A stretch of 64,000 nt of DNA from Bradyrhizobium sp. Ai1a-2 (GCF_000426245.1 NZ_AUEZ01000001.1:124001-188000), one strand, 5' to 3'. Counted from the stretch's first letter, positions 26,113 to 35,425 are shown. Translations and numbers: made by a program. The notes: a model not told the origin generated them from the letters alone.

Positions 26113-27222
26113 CTAGGCGGCCTCGACGAAGCCGACCCTCTCCAATTGTGCGACTACCTCGTTCACCTGTTCCGAGCGCAGCTCCGGATAGATCGGAAGC
26201 GAGAGGAATTGATTGGCCAAGCTTTCGGTGATCGGGAAATCGCCGGCGCGATAGCCAAGACCGGCGTAGGCCTTCTGCAGATGGACGGGCACCGGATAAT
26301 GAATGCCCACGCCTATGCCGGCTTCCTGCAGCGCGCTCAACACGTCGTCGCGACGGGGCAGGCAAAGCGCATAGACGTGATAGACGTGCCGGCTGTGCGC
26401 GGGCGGCTGCGGCCTTGCAAATGGAAGCTTCGCGAGAAGACGATCGTACTGCGCGGCCACCGACCGGCGCGCCTCGGTCCAGGCCTCGATATAGTTCATC
26501 TTCACGTTCAGCACCGCGCCCTGGATGCCGTCCATGCGATAATTGTAGCCGGCGACGACGTGATTGTATTTGGCTTCCTGTCCCCAATCGCGAAGCAGGG
26601 CAACCTTGCGGGCGAGCTCCGGCTGACTGGTCACGACCGCGCCGCCTTCGCCGTACGCTCCGAGATTCTTGCCTGGATAGAAGCTGAAACAGCCGAAATC
26701 GCCGATCGATCCTGCGCGGCGTCCTTTGTATTCGGCGCCGTGAGCCTGGGCTGCGTCCTCGATCACGATGAGCCCGCGTCGCCGGGCGATCTCCATGATC
26801 GGATCCATGTCGGCCATCAGGCCGTGCAGATGGACCGGCAGGATCGCCTTGGTCCGCGGCGTGATCGCGGCCTCGATCAGGGCCGGATTCATCGTCCAGG
26901 TGACCGGGTCGACGTCGACAAAGACTGGCTTTGCGCCGCTGTACAACACCGCCGCGGTCGTCGCGACGAAGGTCATCGACACCGTAATGACTTCATCGCC
27001 AGGGCCGACGCCGGCCGCGAGCAGGGCCAGATGCAGCGCCGAGGTGCCGCTGCTGACCGCACTGCAATGGCTGGTATTGCAATAGCTGGCAAAACGCTTT
27101 TCAAAAGCAGCGACTTCCGGCCCCAGCACGAACTGCGTGCTCTCGATGGCACGCGCGACCGCGGCATCGACTTCCGGCTTGATCTGGCTGTATTGAGCTT
27201 TCAAATCCAAAAACGGTATCAA
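26113..27222 (-). CDS. DegT/DnrJ/EryC1 sugar aminotransferase (copy 2, WbpE/FdtB-like)
   Basis: This second sugar aminotransferase has 369 residues. It begins IPFLDLKAQYSQIKPEV, typical of the WbpE/FdtB 3-amino group, and carries SSGTSALHLAL, VIEDAAQAHGA and CFSFYPGKNLGAYGEGG with the catalytic Lys. With the Gfo/Idh oxidoreductase at 29475 and the hexapeptide acetyltransferase at 27381 it could make a 3-acetamido sugar, such as a diacetamido-uronic acid. The initiation codon is TTG at 27222. The gene is 74 bases upstream of the epimerase gene on the same strand, and its own upstream gap contains an AT-rich island. Confidence 0.9.
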   Translation of the reverse strand: MIPFLDLKAQYSQIKPEVDAAVARAIESTQFVLGPEVAAFEKRFASYCNTSHCSAVSSGTSALHLALLAAGVGPGDEVITVSMTFVATTAAVLYSGAKPVFVDVDPVTWTMNPALIEAAITPRTKAILPVHLHGLMADMDPIMEIARRRGLIVIEDAAQAHGAEYKGRRAGSIGDFGCFSFYPGKNLGAYGEGGAVVTSQPELARKVALLRDWGQEAKYNHVVAGYNYRMDGIQGAVLNVKMNYIEAWTEARRSVAAQYDRLLAKLPFARPQPPAHSRHVYHVYALCLPRRDDVLSALQEAGIGVGIHYPVPVHLQKAYAGLGYRAGDFPITESLANQFLSLPIYPELRSEQVNEVVAQLERVGFVEAA

Positions 27223-27380
27223 TGTCTTGATCCCTTGCCTGTCGGGCGTCCGATCCGGGCGCTGCCGATTATCTATATTTAAATCGTCCAGTCGAATTAA
27301 ATCAAATCACATTAATAAACAAATGAAAATGATTATCTGCGCGGGGCCGATTTAATTGGTAAACGGCCGGCGCGCTCCAG
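27223..27380 (-). promoter_or_regulatory. AT-rich promoter island upstream of aminotransferase 2
   Basis: The stretch 27268-27357 is AT-rich, with ATTTAAAT near 27277, ATTAAAT at 27296 and ATTTAAT at 27350. It probably starts a transcript covering the aminotransferase, epimerase and second aminotransferase genes. Confidence 0.5.
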
Positions 27381-27887
27381 TCAGGCGGTCGCGCGGGCGG
27401 CCTCGATGGGGGCGCCTGCCTCGGAAGCGGGCATGAGACGCGCAGGTACTCCAGCCACGATCGCGTGGGGTGGAACATCCTTTGTCACCACGGCACCGGC
27501 ACCGACAATGGCGCCAGCGCCAATGGTGATGCCGCACAGGATGGTCGCGTTGGAGCCGATCGACGCTCCTTTGCCGACACGGGTTGGCTCCACGGTCCAG
27601 TCGGCAGCGCCCTGGGGCCGGCCATCCGCCGTGGTCGCCCTCGGATATTTGTCGTTGGTGAACATGACGCCGTGCCCGATGAACACCTCGTCCTCGATGT
27701 TCACGCCTTCGCAGATGAAGCTGTGCGATGAGATCTTGCAGCGGGCGCCGATTGTGGCTCCGGCCTGGACCTCGACGAAGGTGCCGAGCCTCGTCTCGTC
27801 CCCAATCGAGCAGCCGTAGAGATTGACGAGATCCGGATGGAGGATCCGCACGTCACGACCGAGCTGCACATCTTTTGCGATTGGCAT
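27381..27887 (-). CDS. Hexapeptide-repeat N-acetyltransferase (WbpD/FdtC-like)
   Basis: This 168-aa left-handed beta-helix enzyme would acetylate an amino sugar nucleotide with acetyl-CoA. Hexapeptide coils are clear (GCSIGDETRLGTFVEV, ATIGARCKIS, VNIEDEVFIGHG, ASIGSNATILCG, ITIGAGAIVGAG). The stretch VMFTNDKYPRAT is highly characteristic of WbpD/WlbB/FdtC/QdtC 3-N-acetyltransferases. It ends with AIVAGVPARL. The ATG at 27887 follows GGGAGAAGG; a TTG start 15 bases upstream is also open. Gene order (oxidoreductase, flippase, acetyltransferase, then aminotransferase) supports one sugar pathway. Confidence 0.9.
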   Translation of the reverse strand: MPIAKDVQLGRDVRILHPDLVNLYGCSIGDETRLGTFVEVQAGATIGARCKISSHSFICEGVNIEDEVFIGHGVMFTNDKYPRATTADGRPQGAADWTVEPTRVGKGASIGSNATILCGITIGAGAIVGAGAVVTKDVPPHAIVAGVPARLMPASEAGAPIEAARATA

Positions 27888-27917
27888 CGCACCTTCTCCC
27901 AACGTTACAAGAAATTC

Positions 27918-29420
27918 TCAGCGAATATCGCGGTCTGCCCGCACCGCCGGAACCGGGACGCGGCCCGAGAAGCGTCCGGCGGCGGATAGTACACGAGAAA
28001 TGGGAGCCTTTAGTTCCGGCAGCAGCGGATGCTGCACCGCGAACAGAGCGGCGAGCCAGGCTGCTGCGGCGGTCCCGCAGGCGATGAAAATGCCGACGAC
28101 TGGTCCGATCAGACCCTGTTCGACCAGCGCCGCACAGATGGCGATGGTCGCACAGCTGGAGAGCGCGACCATGCCGCTCTTTTGCGTCGCCTGAACGAAG
28201 TCGGCGAACCGGAGATCGAGATGTCGGCTGACGTAGTAGATCGCCACGGCGGCCTGGAATGGCAACGTCAGCAATGCGGATGCCGCCACGGCTTCGACGC
28301 CGAAGAAAGATGCGGCAAAGATGATCAGCAGCGACGGCGGCAGCGAGATCAGCGACGAAAACAGCGTGTCGCGCACGCTGCCTGCGGCAACCAGGACCGG
28401 GTAGGTGAGGCAGGCCGCGAACAGCGAGAGTTGCGCGATGCATAGCAGGCGGATCAACGGAACCACCTCGAGCCAGGATGGACCGAGCCAGACCAGAATG
28501 ATCGGCTTCGCCATCACCGCCATGAAGATCAGGAACGGCCAATGCAGAACTGTAAGGAGCGAGATCGCGTGGAGATATATGCGCTTGAGGTCCGCGCCGG
28601 CGCTCCTCTGGGCAAAGATGGCCGGCATGATCACCGGGCTGATGACTTGGATCACGAGCCTGTCGAAGACCTGGGTGAGGGTACCGGCGCGACTGTAAAG
28701 GCCAACAGCCGTGAAATCCAGCATGCGCGCGAGGAACAACTGGGGTGCTGAAGTATAGAACGCGTTGATGAGGACTACGCCGCTTGAATAGAGGCCAAAC
28801 CTGACGATCTCTGAGTAGCCCTCGAGCGACGGCCGGAAGATCCGCAAATCCCGTCGCGTTGCCACCAGATAGGCTGTTTGGACGATGCTCCCGGCGAGCA
28901 TTCCCCAGATCGGCGCAAGGTAGCTATAGCCCATTTTTGCAAGCACGATCGACACGGCGACCATCGTGAAATTACAGGCAAGATTGCTGGCCGCGACGAC
29001 ACCGAACTGCATGTCGCGTCGATACAGTGCGATAATCGTTACCGAGAACGGTGCGACGGCGAAATTGAGAACGGCGACGGCGATACCTGTCTCGAGTCCG
29101 TCCGCGCCGAGCGTCGATCCGAGAACACCTCCTAGCAGATAGAGGAGAAACCCGATCGCGATGGACAAGCCGAATGTAATGGTGAAGGCGGTCCTGACGT
29201 TGCCCTCCGAAAGCGACGCCTTCTGAATGAGATAATTGGCGCCACCGAATTCCTGAGACGAAGCCGAAAACACCGATGTGATCGCGAGGACGACGGCATA
29301 GACGCCGAACTCGTTCGGGGTCAGCAATCTCGACAGGATACCGATCGAGACAAAGAACAGCAGCAGGCTCGCGTAGCGCTCGAGTGCTGAAAAGAAGATC
29401 GAACGTTGCACAGAGTTCAT
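27918..29420 (-). CDS. wzx: Polysaccharide repeat-unit flippase (Wzx, MATE/PST superfamily)
   Basis: This 500-aa membrane protein has twelve to fourteen hydrophobic helices. The N-terminus (FFSALERYASLLLFFVSIGILSRLL followed by TPNEFGVYA, read as two pieces) is typical of the PST/Wzx family. It would flip undecaprenyl-linked repeat units to the periplasmic face for the Wzy polymerase. It sits between the acetyltransferase and oxidoreductase genes with gaps of 30 and 54 bases on the same strand, so it belongs to that operon. Confidence 0.9.
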   Translation of the reverse strand: MNSVQRSIFFSALERYASLLLFFVSIGILSRLLTPNEFGVYAVVLAITSVFSASSQEFGGANYLIQKASLSEGNVRTAFTITFGLSIAIGFLLYLLGGVLGSTLGADGLETGIAVAVLNFAVAPFSVTIIALYRRDMQFGVVAASNLACNFTMVAVSIVLAKMGYSYLAPIWGMLAGSIVQTAYLVATRRDLRIFRPSLEGYSEIVRFGLYSSGVVLINAFYTSAPQLFLARMLDFTAVGLYSRAGTLTQVFDRLVIQVISPVIMPAIFAQRSAGADLKRIYLHAISLLTVLHWPFLIFMAVMAKPIILVWLGPSWLEVVPLIRLLCIAQLSLFAACLTYPVLVAAGSVRDTLFSSLISLPPSLLIIFAASFFGVEAVAASALLTLPFQAAVAIYYVSRHLDLRFADFVQATQKSGMVALSSCATIAICAALVEQGLIGPVVGIFIACGTAAAAWLAALFAVQHPLLPELKAPISRVLSAAGRFSGRVPVPAVRADRDIR

Positions 29421-29474
29421 CGCGAGCCCGTCGCAGCTCTTGCTAGATCATTACATTCCGAGGCCGCAAACGGC

Positions 29475-30524
29475 TCAGGCAATCGCCCTGACGCGCTCCG
29501 TAACCCTGCGCGGCTGCTTCAGCCGAACCGGCTTGCCGTGATCGGCAATCGAACGCGATGCCGCCTCCAGCACCTCGATAACCCGCAGGCCGGACAAGCC
29601 ATTGGAGACCGGCGATGCGCCGGTGGTCACGCATTCGACGAAGTGCTCGACCTCAGTGAGCAATGCCTCCTTCGTGGAGATATTGGGTGCCCACATGTCG
29701 CCGGCCCGATATCCGATCCGGAACTGATGGGCGTTTTCGGCTTGCGCATTCAGGGTGATGCCCTTGTCGTAGACCTTGATCTTTTCGGTCGGCTCGAGGT
29801 CGTCATAGACGATCATCTTCTTGCTGCCGCCGACGAAGGTCTGGCGCACCTTGATCGGGGAGAGCCAATTGACGCTGACATGCGCGACGCATTTGCTTTC
29901 GAAGAACAGCGTGATGTGCGCCATGTTCTCCGGCGAGCCGGCCACATGGCACGAGCCCGTCGCCGAAACCGCAATCGGATCCTCGTCAAGGAGATACTGG
30001 ATGATCGAGAGGTCGTGGACCGCCAGATCCCAGATCACGTTTACGTCGCTCTGGAACAGACCGAGGCTCGAGCGCGTGCTGTCGTAATAGTAGACCTCTC
30101 CGAGTTGGTCCTGCAGCATAAGTTCGCGGATCTTCTGCACCGCGGGCGTATAGAGGAAGGTGTGATCCACCATCAGCGTCAGCCGGCGTCGGTCGGCTTC
30201 CTCAACCAGGTGACGCACCTGATCGGACGTCTGGGCAAGCGGCTTCTCTACCAGCACATGCTTTCCGGCATTGAGTGCCGCAAGAGCCAGCTCATAGTGA
30301 GTATGGACAGGCGTTGCGATTGCAATGGCGTCGACCTGCGGGTTGCGCAGAAGCTCCCTGAAATCCGATGTCGTTGTAATTTCCGGATGACGGCGCGCGC
30401 AGGTGGCCAGCTTGGCCGCATCCAGATCGCTCACGCTGACAACCCGCGACGACTCGCTGCTCGCAAAATTCCTGACGAGGTTCGGACCCCAGTATCCATA
30501 TCCGACAATGCCGATTCCAATCAT
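29475..30524 (-). CDS. Gfo/Idh/MocA-family oxidoreductase (copy 1, WbpB-like)
   Basis: This 349-aa NAD(P)-dependent oxidoreductase starts with the Rossmann motif IGIVGYGYWGPNLVRNF and has the family catalytic region GKHVLVEKPLA with the conserved Lys-Pro. The C-terminal alpha/beta domain includes WDLAVHDLSI. In the WbpB role it would oxidise C3 of a UDP-acetamido-uronic acid before amination by aminotransferase 2. The ATG at 30524 is preferred since the Rossmann fold begins there and GGGG stands upstream; the frame stays open to 30602. Role assignment is by context. Confidence 0.88.
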   Translation of the reverse strand: MIGIGIVGYGYWGPNLVRNFASSESSRVVSVSDLDAAKLATCARRHPEITTTSDFRELLRNPQVDAIAIATPVHTHYELALAALNAGKHVLVEKPLAQTSDQVRHLVEEADRRRLTLMVDHTFLYTPAVQKIRELMLQDQLGEVYYYDSTRSSLGLFQSDVNVIWDLAVHDLSIIQYLLDEDPIAVSATGSCHVAGSPENMAHITLFFESKCVAHVSVNWLSPIKVRQTFVGGSKKMIVYDDLEPTEKIKVYDKGITLNAQAENAHQFRIGYRAGDMWAPNISTKEALLTEVEHFVECVTTGASPVSNGLSGLRVIEVLEAASRSIADHGKPVRLKQPRRVTERVRAIA

Positions 30525-30602
30525 CTCAAACCCCATACTATCTATTGAGTTGAAACACATTAACGCGCGGAGTTTCCGGCCTGTCCGGCTCAACCTCTGC
30601 AA

Positions 30603-31643
30603 TCATTTCGGCTCGCTTCCGGTAAAGTGATAGACGAGGGCGGCTCTCGCCGCCGCCGACCTGTGCCAATCTCGGCTATCCAGCTTGACCACGGACAGCA
30701 CAAACCATGCAATCATCCGAACGAAATTCGATCCGATATAGATCAGCTTGAGCAGCCACCAGGACGCCAGCCCGCGGTTCTTGCGGTGATAAATCATGGT
30801 GCTCTTCTGCAGCTGGACGAACATCTTCTTGCTGGCTTGCTTGGTGCTCTTGGCACCTCCGTCCAGGTGCACAATGCGGGCGCATGGCGTGAATACGCGT
30901 CGCCATCCCGCTTGTGCAAAGCGGTAGCACCAGTCGGCCTCTTCCGAATAGACGAAGTAGGCTTCGTCCATCAGTCCGACCTGCGCGATCGCCTCGCGGC
31001 GTACCAGCATGAACATGCCCGTCACGACGTCGACGTCTCGCTCGCTGTGGCGGTCCCACCAACTGAGCTCCGGTCGGCCGAATAGCCGCGAGCGGGGGAA
31101 GGCTCGTGACAATCCCGAGAGAGCCAGGAAAACGTTCAAGGGACTCGGGAATGAAAAGCCAGTCGGCGTGATTCGGCTTTCGTCCTCGAGCACCTGACAT
31201 CCGACGACGCCGACGTCGGGGCGGACATCGGCGTAACCAACGCACCGGGAGATGGCGTCGTCGAGTACGACAGTATCCGGGTTCAGCAGAAGGGTGTATC
31301 GGGCCGAGGCTACCTGCATGCCCTGGTTGCAGGCGGCGGCAAAGCCCCGATTTTCTGCGTTCGCGATGAGCGTCACAACCGGAAATTCGGCACGGACCAT
31401 CTCCGCCGAGCCATCGTGGCTGTTGTTGTCGATAACGATCACCTCGAAGGAAACCTTTCGCGTCTGTTCGAAGACAGACCGCAGGCAGCCTCGCAATATG
31501 TCACGAGTATTCCAGCTCACAACGACAATGGAGACGTCCAATTCGCTCGTGCGCGCTGCCGGAAAGGTTCGTCGCTGGCTTCGTTTGTCGCGCTCCACGA
31601 GCGGAGCGGACCATCCATGACTCAACGCTTCCACGTCACGCAC
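30603..31643 (-). CDS. Glycosyltransferase family 2 (WbbL/rhamnosyltransferase-like)
   Basis: This 346-aa GT-A enzyme has VSIVVVSWNTRDILRGCL, VIDNNSHDGS, NRGFAAACNQGM, LLLNPDTVV (the DxD-like metal site) and FVYSEEADWCYRFAQAG, the set typical of WbbL-type enzymes. A hydrophobic C-terminal region (IGSNFVRMIAWFVLSVV) likely anchors it to the membrane. The frame starts with GTG at 31643. The upstream gap contains an AT-rich island, so it may head the 31.6-27.4 kb operon. Rhamnose as donor is a family guess only. Confidence 0.88.
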   Translation of the reverse strand: MRDVEALSHGWSAPLVERDKRSQRRTFPAARTSELDVSIVVVSWNTRDILRGCLRSVFEQTRKVSFEVIVIDNNSHDGSAEMVRAEFPVVTLIANAENRGFAAACNQGMQVASARYTLLLNPDTVVLDDAISRCVGYADVRPDVGVVGCQVLEDESRITPTGFSFPSPLNVFLALSGLSRAFPRSRLFGRPELSWWDRHSERDVDVVTGMFMLVRREAIAQVGLMDEAYFVYSEEADWCYRFAQAGWRRVFTPCARIVHLDGGAKSTKQASKKMFVQLQKSTMIYHRKNRGLASWWLLKLIYIGSNFVRMIAWFVLSVVKLDSRDWHRSAAARAALVYHFTGSEPK

Positions 31644-31861
31644 CTCCGCCTACGACATCTCTATCCGCGATACGAGCGCGTGCTTATTATAATCAAGCGT
31701 CATTTAAATACAAATAATGTGTCGAAGTAAATATTAAAACGGTAAATATAGAAAATAAAATAAATAGCATGCCGGGGAGGCGGCAGGGTTCGATCGGGGC
31801 GCCCTTCGAGCCTGTAACGGCTGCGAAGAACCCATCCAACCAGGGACTGGACGGTGCGGGT
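31644..31861 (-). promoter_or_regulatory. AT-rich promoter island upstream of GT2
   Basis: The stretch 31683-31768 is very AT-rich, with ATTTAAAT at 31702 and AAATATTAAAA. It lies between two minus-strand GT genes and likely carries the promoter for the downstream GT2 and the oxidoreductase-flippase operon. Confidence 0.45.
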
Positions 31862-32722
31862 TCATGAGGGGGAATGGGGGGATAGCGCGCTACGGGAAGT
31901 ATCATCCCGTTGCCACCTGGGAGCTTTAGCGCGAGAACGGGCTGCGGCTCTCCATCGTGCGAGAATATTGACACCGAAATAGATCGCTAGTCCCGGCCAC
32001 AGGCGGGGGTCCTTCAACAGTCCGATGAGCGTCCGATTGTTGGTCTTACCCTTGTTCGCTGAGAGTTCGGGAAAACGGCGAGCGAGCTCGAAAGTCCCGG
32101 CATGGGCGCGACTTCTCACAGCGATAAGCTGCCGGATCGTGCGGGCAGGAAATACTGTCGATTTGACGGAAGTCAGCGTCTCGCGTTCTTCTGGCTTGAA
32201 TTGAATGCGAACATAGGTGTCATCGGCAATTACGTCGGGAAACTGAGTGAAACGTCTGCGCCCGGCCTCGGACAAAGCGTACACGCCTGACCCGCCAATT
32301 CCCTGGCCGGCTGAGGGCAGGCGGGATCGCACGGAAAAATACTGGCGTACCATCCAGGAGCAGCCACTCAAATCGATTTCAGGCGTGGGTGCCACCGCCA
32401 GTACATCACCCCGCTCAAGGCGGCGTGCCAGTGCGCGGATCGCGTCGAGAGAAATGAGGATATCAGCGTCAATGTAGATGCGAGGGAAACTGTCGGAATT
32501 CTGATCGCCAAGGTTCAAGGCGTGGGTTTTGCTTGCAATCTCGGACTCGATCACGCGGACGGGTGAGCCGAAGCGGCGCGCGACGCCCGCCGTGTCGTCG
32601 GTACACCCGTTGCAAACAACGACGACGCTGATGTCCTCCGAGCCCGGGCCTTCGACCCACGGTCGCAAGGTCCGTGCGATCACGGCGCTCTCGTTATGCG
32701 CTGGGACGACGATCGAAATCAT
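31862..32722 (-). CDS. Glycosyltransferase family 2
   Basis: This 286-aa GT-A protein begins MISIVVPAHNESAVIARTL and has VVCNGCTDDTAG, SKTHALNLGDQ and IYIDADILIS (DxD metal site). It lacks the C-terminal membrane helix bundle of processive synthases, although a short hydrophobic segment (LAIYFGVNILARW) occurs near residue 255. It probably adds one sugar of the repeat unit. It is the last gene of the 35.9-31.9 kb operon, 130 bases after the TIM-barrel gene. Confidence 0.85.
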   Translation of the reverse strand: MISIVVPAHNESAVIARTLRPWVEGPGSEDISVVVVCNGCTDDTAGVARRFGSPVRVIESEIASKTHALNLGDQNSDSFPRIYIDADILISLDAIRALARRLERGDVLAVAPTPEIDLSGCSWMVRQYFSVRSRLPSAGQGIGGSGVYALSEAGRRRFTQFPDVIADDTYVRIQFKPEERETLTSVKSTVFPARTIRQLIAVRSRAHAGTFELARRFPELSANKGKTNNRTLIGLLKDPRLWPGLAIYFGVNILARWRAAARSRAKAPRWQRDDTSRSALSPHSPS

Positions 32723-32852
32723 GGCAGTTGGACATAGGGCATGGTGAAGCGCGGCACCCTGCAGAATTGGTTCCTAGATAGGATGGGCCGGAAAGCCCAT
32801 CCGCGAGCGCGAAGAATTCCAACAGCGTCTGCGCGCTGTTAGTGATGGCGGC

Positions 32853-33770
32853 CTACGCTGTTTGATGCGTCTTGTGGATCGATGGAAGTGGTATGACCGG
32901 ATTCTGAGCCTCGCTATCAAAGGCGTCAATGTGCTGCTTGATCTCCTTGATGTGCTGTTTGCTCGAAGCACCGAAGACAATGGACTGGATTTTTCTCTGT
33001 CGGCAAACATACTCGATGGCTTCGCGCGGCGTGATCGCACCGGAAGCCATAACCGACATTGCCACTGGCCTGAATTTGCGCGACGCGATTGCGTCTTCGT
33101 AAAGCTGGATGCCTCCGCACATACGAAAACCGATCTTGTTTATGTTGGCGCACACAATTGGATTCGGTATGCCGACTTCCTCGAGAACATCAAGGAGATG
33201 CGGCAAATTCATCGTTATGAAGCCTGGCTCCGCGTTGTAGCGCTCGCGCACGTGGTCGGCAAAGATGCGGAATGCGTCCTTGATCCCCATCCCGAGCAAC
33301 AGGTCGGTGACCACGTTCTGGAGGAAGATAACCGGCGTTTTCAGGCCGCTGAACATTTTCATCTCGGCATCGATCAGGAGCCGCGCCATGCCCTCCACGT
33401 CTCGCGTCGCCACCGATACGCCACCCCTCACCAGTGCGGCAAAGGTGCCCTCAGAGGGCAAAAAGCGCTTCAATGCCTCGATCGTCCCGTGCTCGGTCAC
33501 GGCATTTGCGTACTTGTGGGCGTACGGCATGCACGGATAGAACTCGAGATTAGAATATCGCTCCGGGTGCAAACGGACGTGCGCGCAGATCTCACTGATG
33601 CGATCATGCGTCGTGCACATGAAGACGCGGATTCCGCTATCATAAGCGGCGTCCAGCAAATCAATGATTTCCTGGATATCGGCAAAGCGCATGGCCTGCG
33701 CCCGCGCTTTTTCCTCGGACATGTGATTGATGCCGAAGAACTGATTGTCGCCAAATAGTATTCGATCCAT
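32853..33770 (-). CDS. TIM-barrel protein, distantly aldo/keto-reductase-like; function unknown
   Basis: This 305-aa soluble protein has no clear EC-level assignment. The start RILFGDNQFFGINHMSEEKA and later pieces (IRVFMCTTHDRI, PVAMSVMASGAITPREAIEYVC, IQSIVFGASSKQHIKEI) follow the beta/alpha rhythm and C-terminal nucleotide-loop style of aldo/keto reductases. The classical catalytic Tyr/Lys/His set is not obvious. GGAGGA precedes the ATG. It lies 33 bases after the second Gfo/Idh oxidoreductase gene, so both may act on the same sugar or cyclitol. Confidence 0.7.
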   Translation of the reverse strand: MDRILFGDNQFFGINHMSEEKARAQAMRFADIQEIIDLLDAAYDSGIRVFMCTTHDRISEICAHVRLHPERYSNLEFYPCMPYAHKYANAVTEHGTIEALKRFLPSEGTFAALVRGGVSVATRDVEGMARLLIDAEMKMFSGLKTPVIFLQNVVTDLLLGMGIKDAFRIFADHVRERYNAEPGFITMNLPHLLDVLEEVGIPNPIVCANINKIGFRMCGGIQLYEDAIASRKFRPVAMSVMASGAITPREAIEYVCRQRKIQSIVFGASSKQHIKEIKQHIDAFDSEAQNPVIPLPSIHKTHQTA

Positions 33771-33803
33771 TGGGTCCTCCGTCCCTTTTGCCGGGAGGCA
33801 ATT

Positions 33804-34913
33804 TTACGTCAGTGCGCCCTTGACTGAGGAAAGGAAGCCTCTGGGGCGGCTCCTGCTTTGAGCGGGGATCGTGATCCCGGAATCCACTCGCCGCTTCGCA
33901 TCTCCGGCATTCTGCAGCATGGCTGAGACGACACAGTCCGTTTGCGCCGCAGATGCGAAGGACGAGATATTCTCCCGGCGACCGTCCACGATGCATCGGA
34001 AGAAGTAGTCGAGCTGCGCAGAGTACTCCTCGCCCCGCAGGTAATACCAAACATCACTATTAAAATCGGTTGTGTAACGAACGTCCCAACCCTCTTTTGC
34101 CACAACTGCGCTCCCAGCCGTGGCTCGAAGAAATGTCTTCACTTCCTGACGGTCGACGATCATACGGCCATTCGTGCCCCAGAGCGTGACCTGCGTTGAC
34201 ATTCTGCGAAGGCTGTCATCGCTCCAGTTGGCGGCAATCATGCCGGTCAGGCCATCGGCAAAATGCATCGTCGCGTAGACTTCGTCGTCCACATCCCGGG
34301 AGAAGACTCTGTTGAGCACAGTTCCGCTCACGGCGTTGGGCGTGCCAACGAGATAATTCACAATATCGATTGCGTGGCACGCGTAGTCATAGAGGCAGCC
34401 CCCGCCCTCGTTGCCTTTCGTCCGCCACGTCGCCCCTTTGGGCCGCAGCACCACCGGGCCATAGGCTTCGACCCTGACGTGATGAAGTCGGCCGAGCACC
34501 TGCGCGTCGAGTAGACGCTTGGCTTCGTTGAACGATCCGACGAACCTGTAGTGATATCCGACTTGATTGACGACGCCTTTCCGCTCAGCCAGTTCGGCCA
34601 GCTCGAGTCCTTCGGCCGCATCGAGGCAGAACGGCTTTTCGCAGAACACATGCAGATTTCTGCTGAGAGCCTCACGGACTATTTCGCCATGAAATCGGGA
34701 GGGCGTCGCAACAATAACGGCATCGAGCGACTTCTGGTCGAGCAATTCCCGATAGTCGGAAAAGACCTCGATGCCTGTATATTTGTGCAGGACGCTGCAC
34801 AGATAGCTGGCGGTGTCGCAAACTCCGATCAGCTTAACCGCAGGATGCGTGTTGACAATCGCAAGATGGGAGAGTCCCATTTTGCCCAGCCCGATCAGCC
34901 CAACGTTGACCAT
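33804..34913 (-). CDS. Gfo/Idh/MocA-family oxidoreductase (copy 2)
   Basis: This 369-aa oxidoreductase has the Rossmann start VNVGLIGLGKMGLSHLAI, the catalytic LHVFCEKPFCLD and the C-terminal sheet with YDYACHAIDIVNYLVG, where His is the usual catalytic base. GAGGAG lies upstream of the ATG at 34913, which I prefer over the longer open frame to 34946. It is only 29 bases from the PssE gene and probably makes a sugar precursor for the same polymer. The substrate is not predictable; the sequence is clearly different from copy 1. Confidence 0.88.
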   Translation of the reverse strand: MVNVGLIGLGKMGLSHLAIVNTHPAVKLIGVCDTASYLCSVLHKYTGIEVFSDYRELLDQKSLDAVIVATPSRFHGEIVREALSRNLHVFCEKPFCLDAAEGLELAELAERKGVVNQVGYHYRFVGSFNEAKRLLDAQVLGRLHHVRVEAYGPVVLRPKGATWRTKGNEGGGCLYDYACHAIDIVNYLVGTPNAVSGTVLNRVFSRDVDDEVYATMHFADGLTGMIAANWSDDSLRRMSTQVTLWGTNGRMIVDRQEVKTFLRATAGSAVVAKEGWDVRYTTDFNSDVWYYLRGEEYSAQLDYFFRCIVDGRRENISSFASAAQTDCVVSAMLQNAGDAKRRVDSGITIPAQSRSRPRGFLSSVKGALT

Positions 34914-34942
34914 GGAGGTCTCCTCAATACAGAGAGCGGCTC

Positions 34943-35425
34943 TCAATTAACCAAAAAATGTCGCACCCGCGCCAGAAACGGCTCCGGTGCAAAATCCGTG
35001 AAATTGGCGCCGGCAGCAGCTGCGCCTGTCATCGCCTTGTCGATCGCAGAGTCGAGCTCGTCATCCGACATGGCAGCAAAAACGCCTGGCCTGTCGCGAA
35101 GCCACTTGATGGTGTGGAGCTGATGGTCAGTCGTGTGCTCCCGATTGGCTGCGAGCCGCGGCAGCATCACGATCGGCTTCTGCAGTTCGGCGGCAACGAA
35201 GTAGCTCCCCATTCCGGCATGGGCGACCACAACCGCCGCATCGCGGACGGCTTCCTGAAACTTGCTCGGCGAAAGCATCCGCGTGCTGCGCATGTGGCTT
35301 GGCTGATAGATGCCGCCGCCAATTTGGGCCAGAACCTCACAATCGGCGTGCGCCAGCGCCCATTTGTCCATGCAAAGGATCAGGCGATCGAACGCCATCA
35401 TCGAGCCAACAGTCACAAAGATCAT
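34943..35425 (-). CDS. pssE: Glycosyltransferase subunit PssE-like (Alg13/EpsF type)
   Basis: This 160-aa protein is the catalytic, donor-binding half of a two-protein glycosyltransferase like yeast Alg13/Alg14. It begins MIFVTVGSMMAFDRLI and has the GT28-type VVVAHAGMGSYFVAAELQKP and VMLPR, where the nucleotide sugar binds. The start is the ATG overlapping the stop of the PssD gene (ATGA), though the frame is open further upstream. In rhizobia PssD-PssE adds glucuronic acid as the second sugar of the repeat unit; the same role is likely but not proven here. Confidence 0.88.
   Translation of the reverse strand: MIFVTVGSMMAFDRLILCMDKWALAHADCEVLAQIGGGIYQPSHMRSTRMLSPSKFQEAVRDAAVVVAHAGMGSYFVAAELQKPIVMLPRLAANREHTTDHQLHTIKWLRDRPGVFAAMSDDELDSAIDKAMTGAAAAGANFTDFAPEPFLARVRHFLVN

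Noticed and set aside
26146..27282. 378-codon plus-strand frame
   Set aside because: Antisense shadow of aminotransferase 2, which has full catalytic motifs.
29406..30548. 380-codon plus-strand frame
   Set aside because: Antisense shadow of the Gfo/Idh oxidoreductase.
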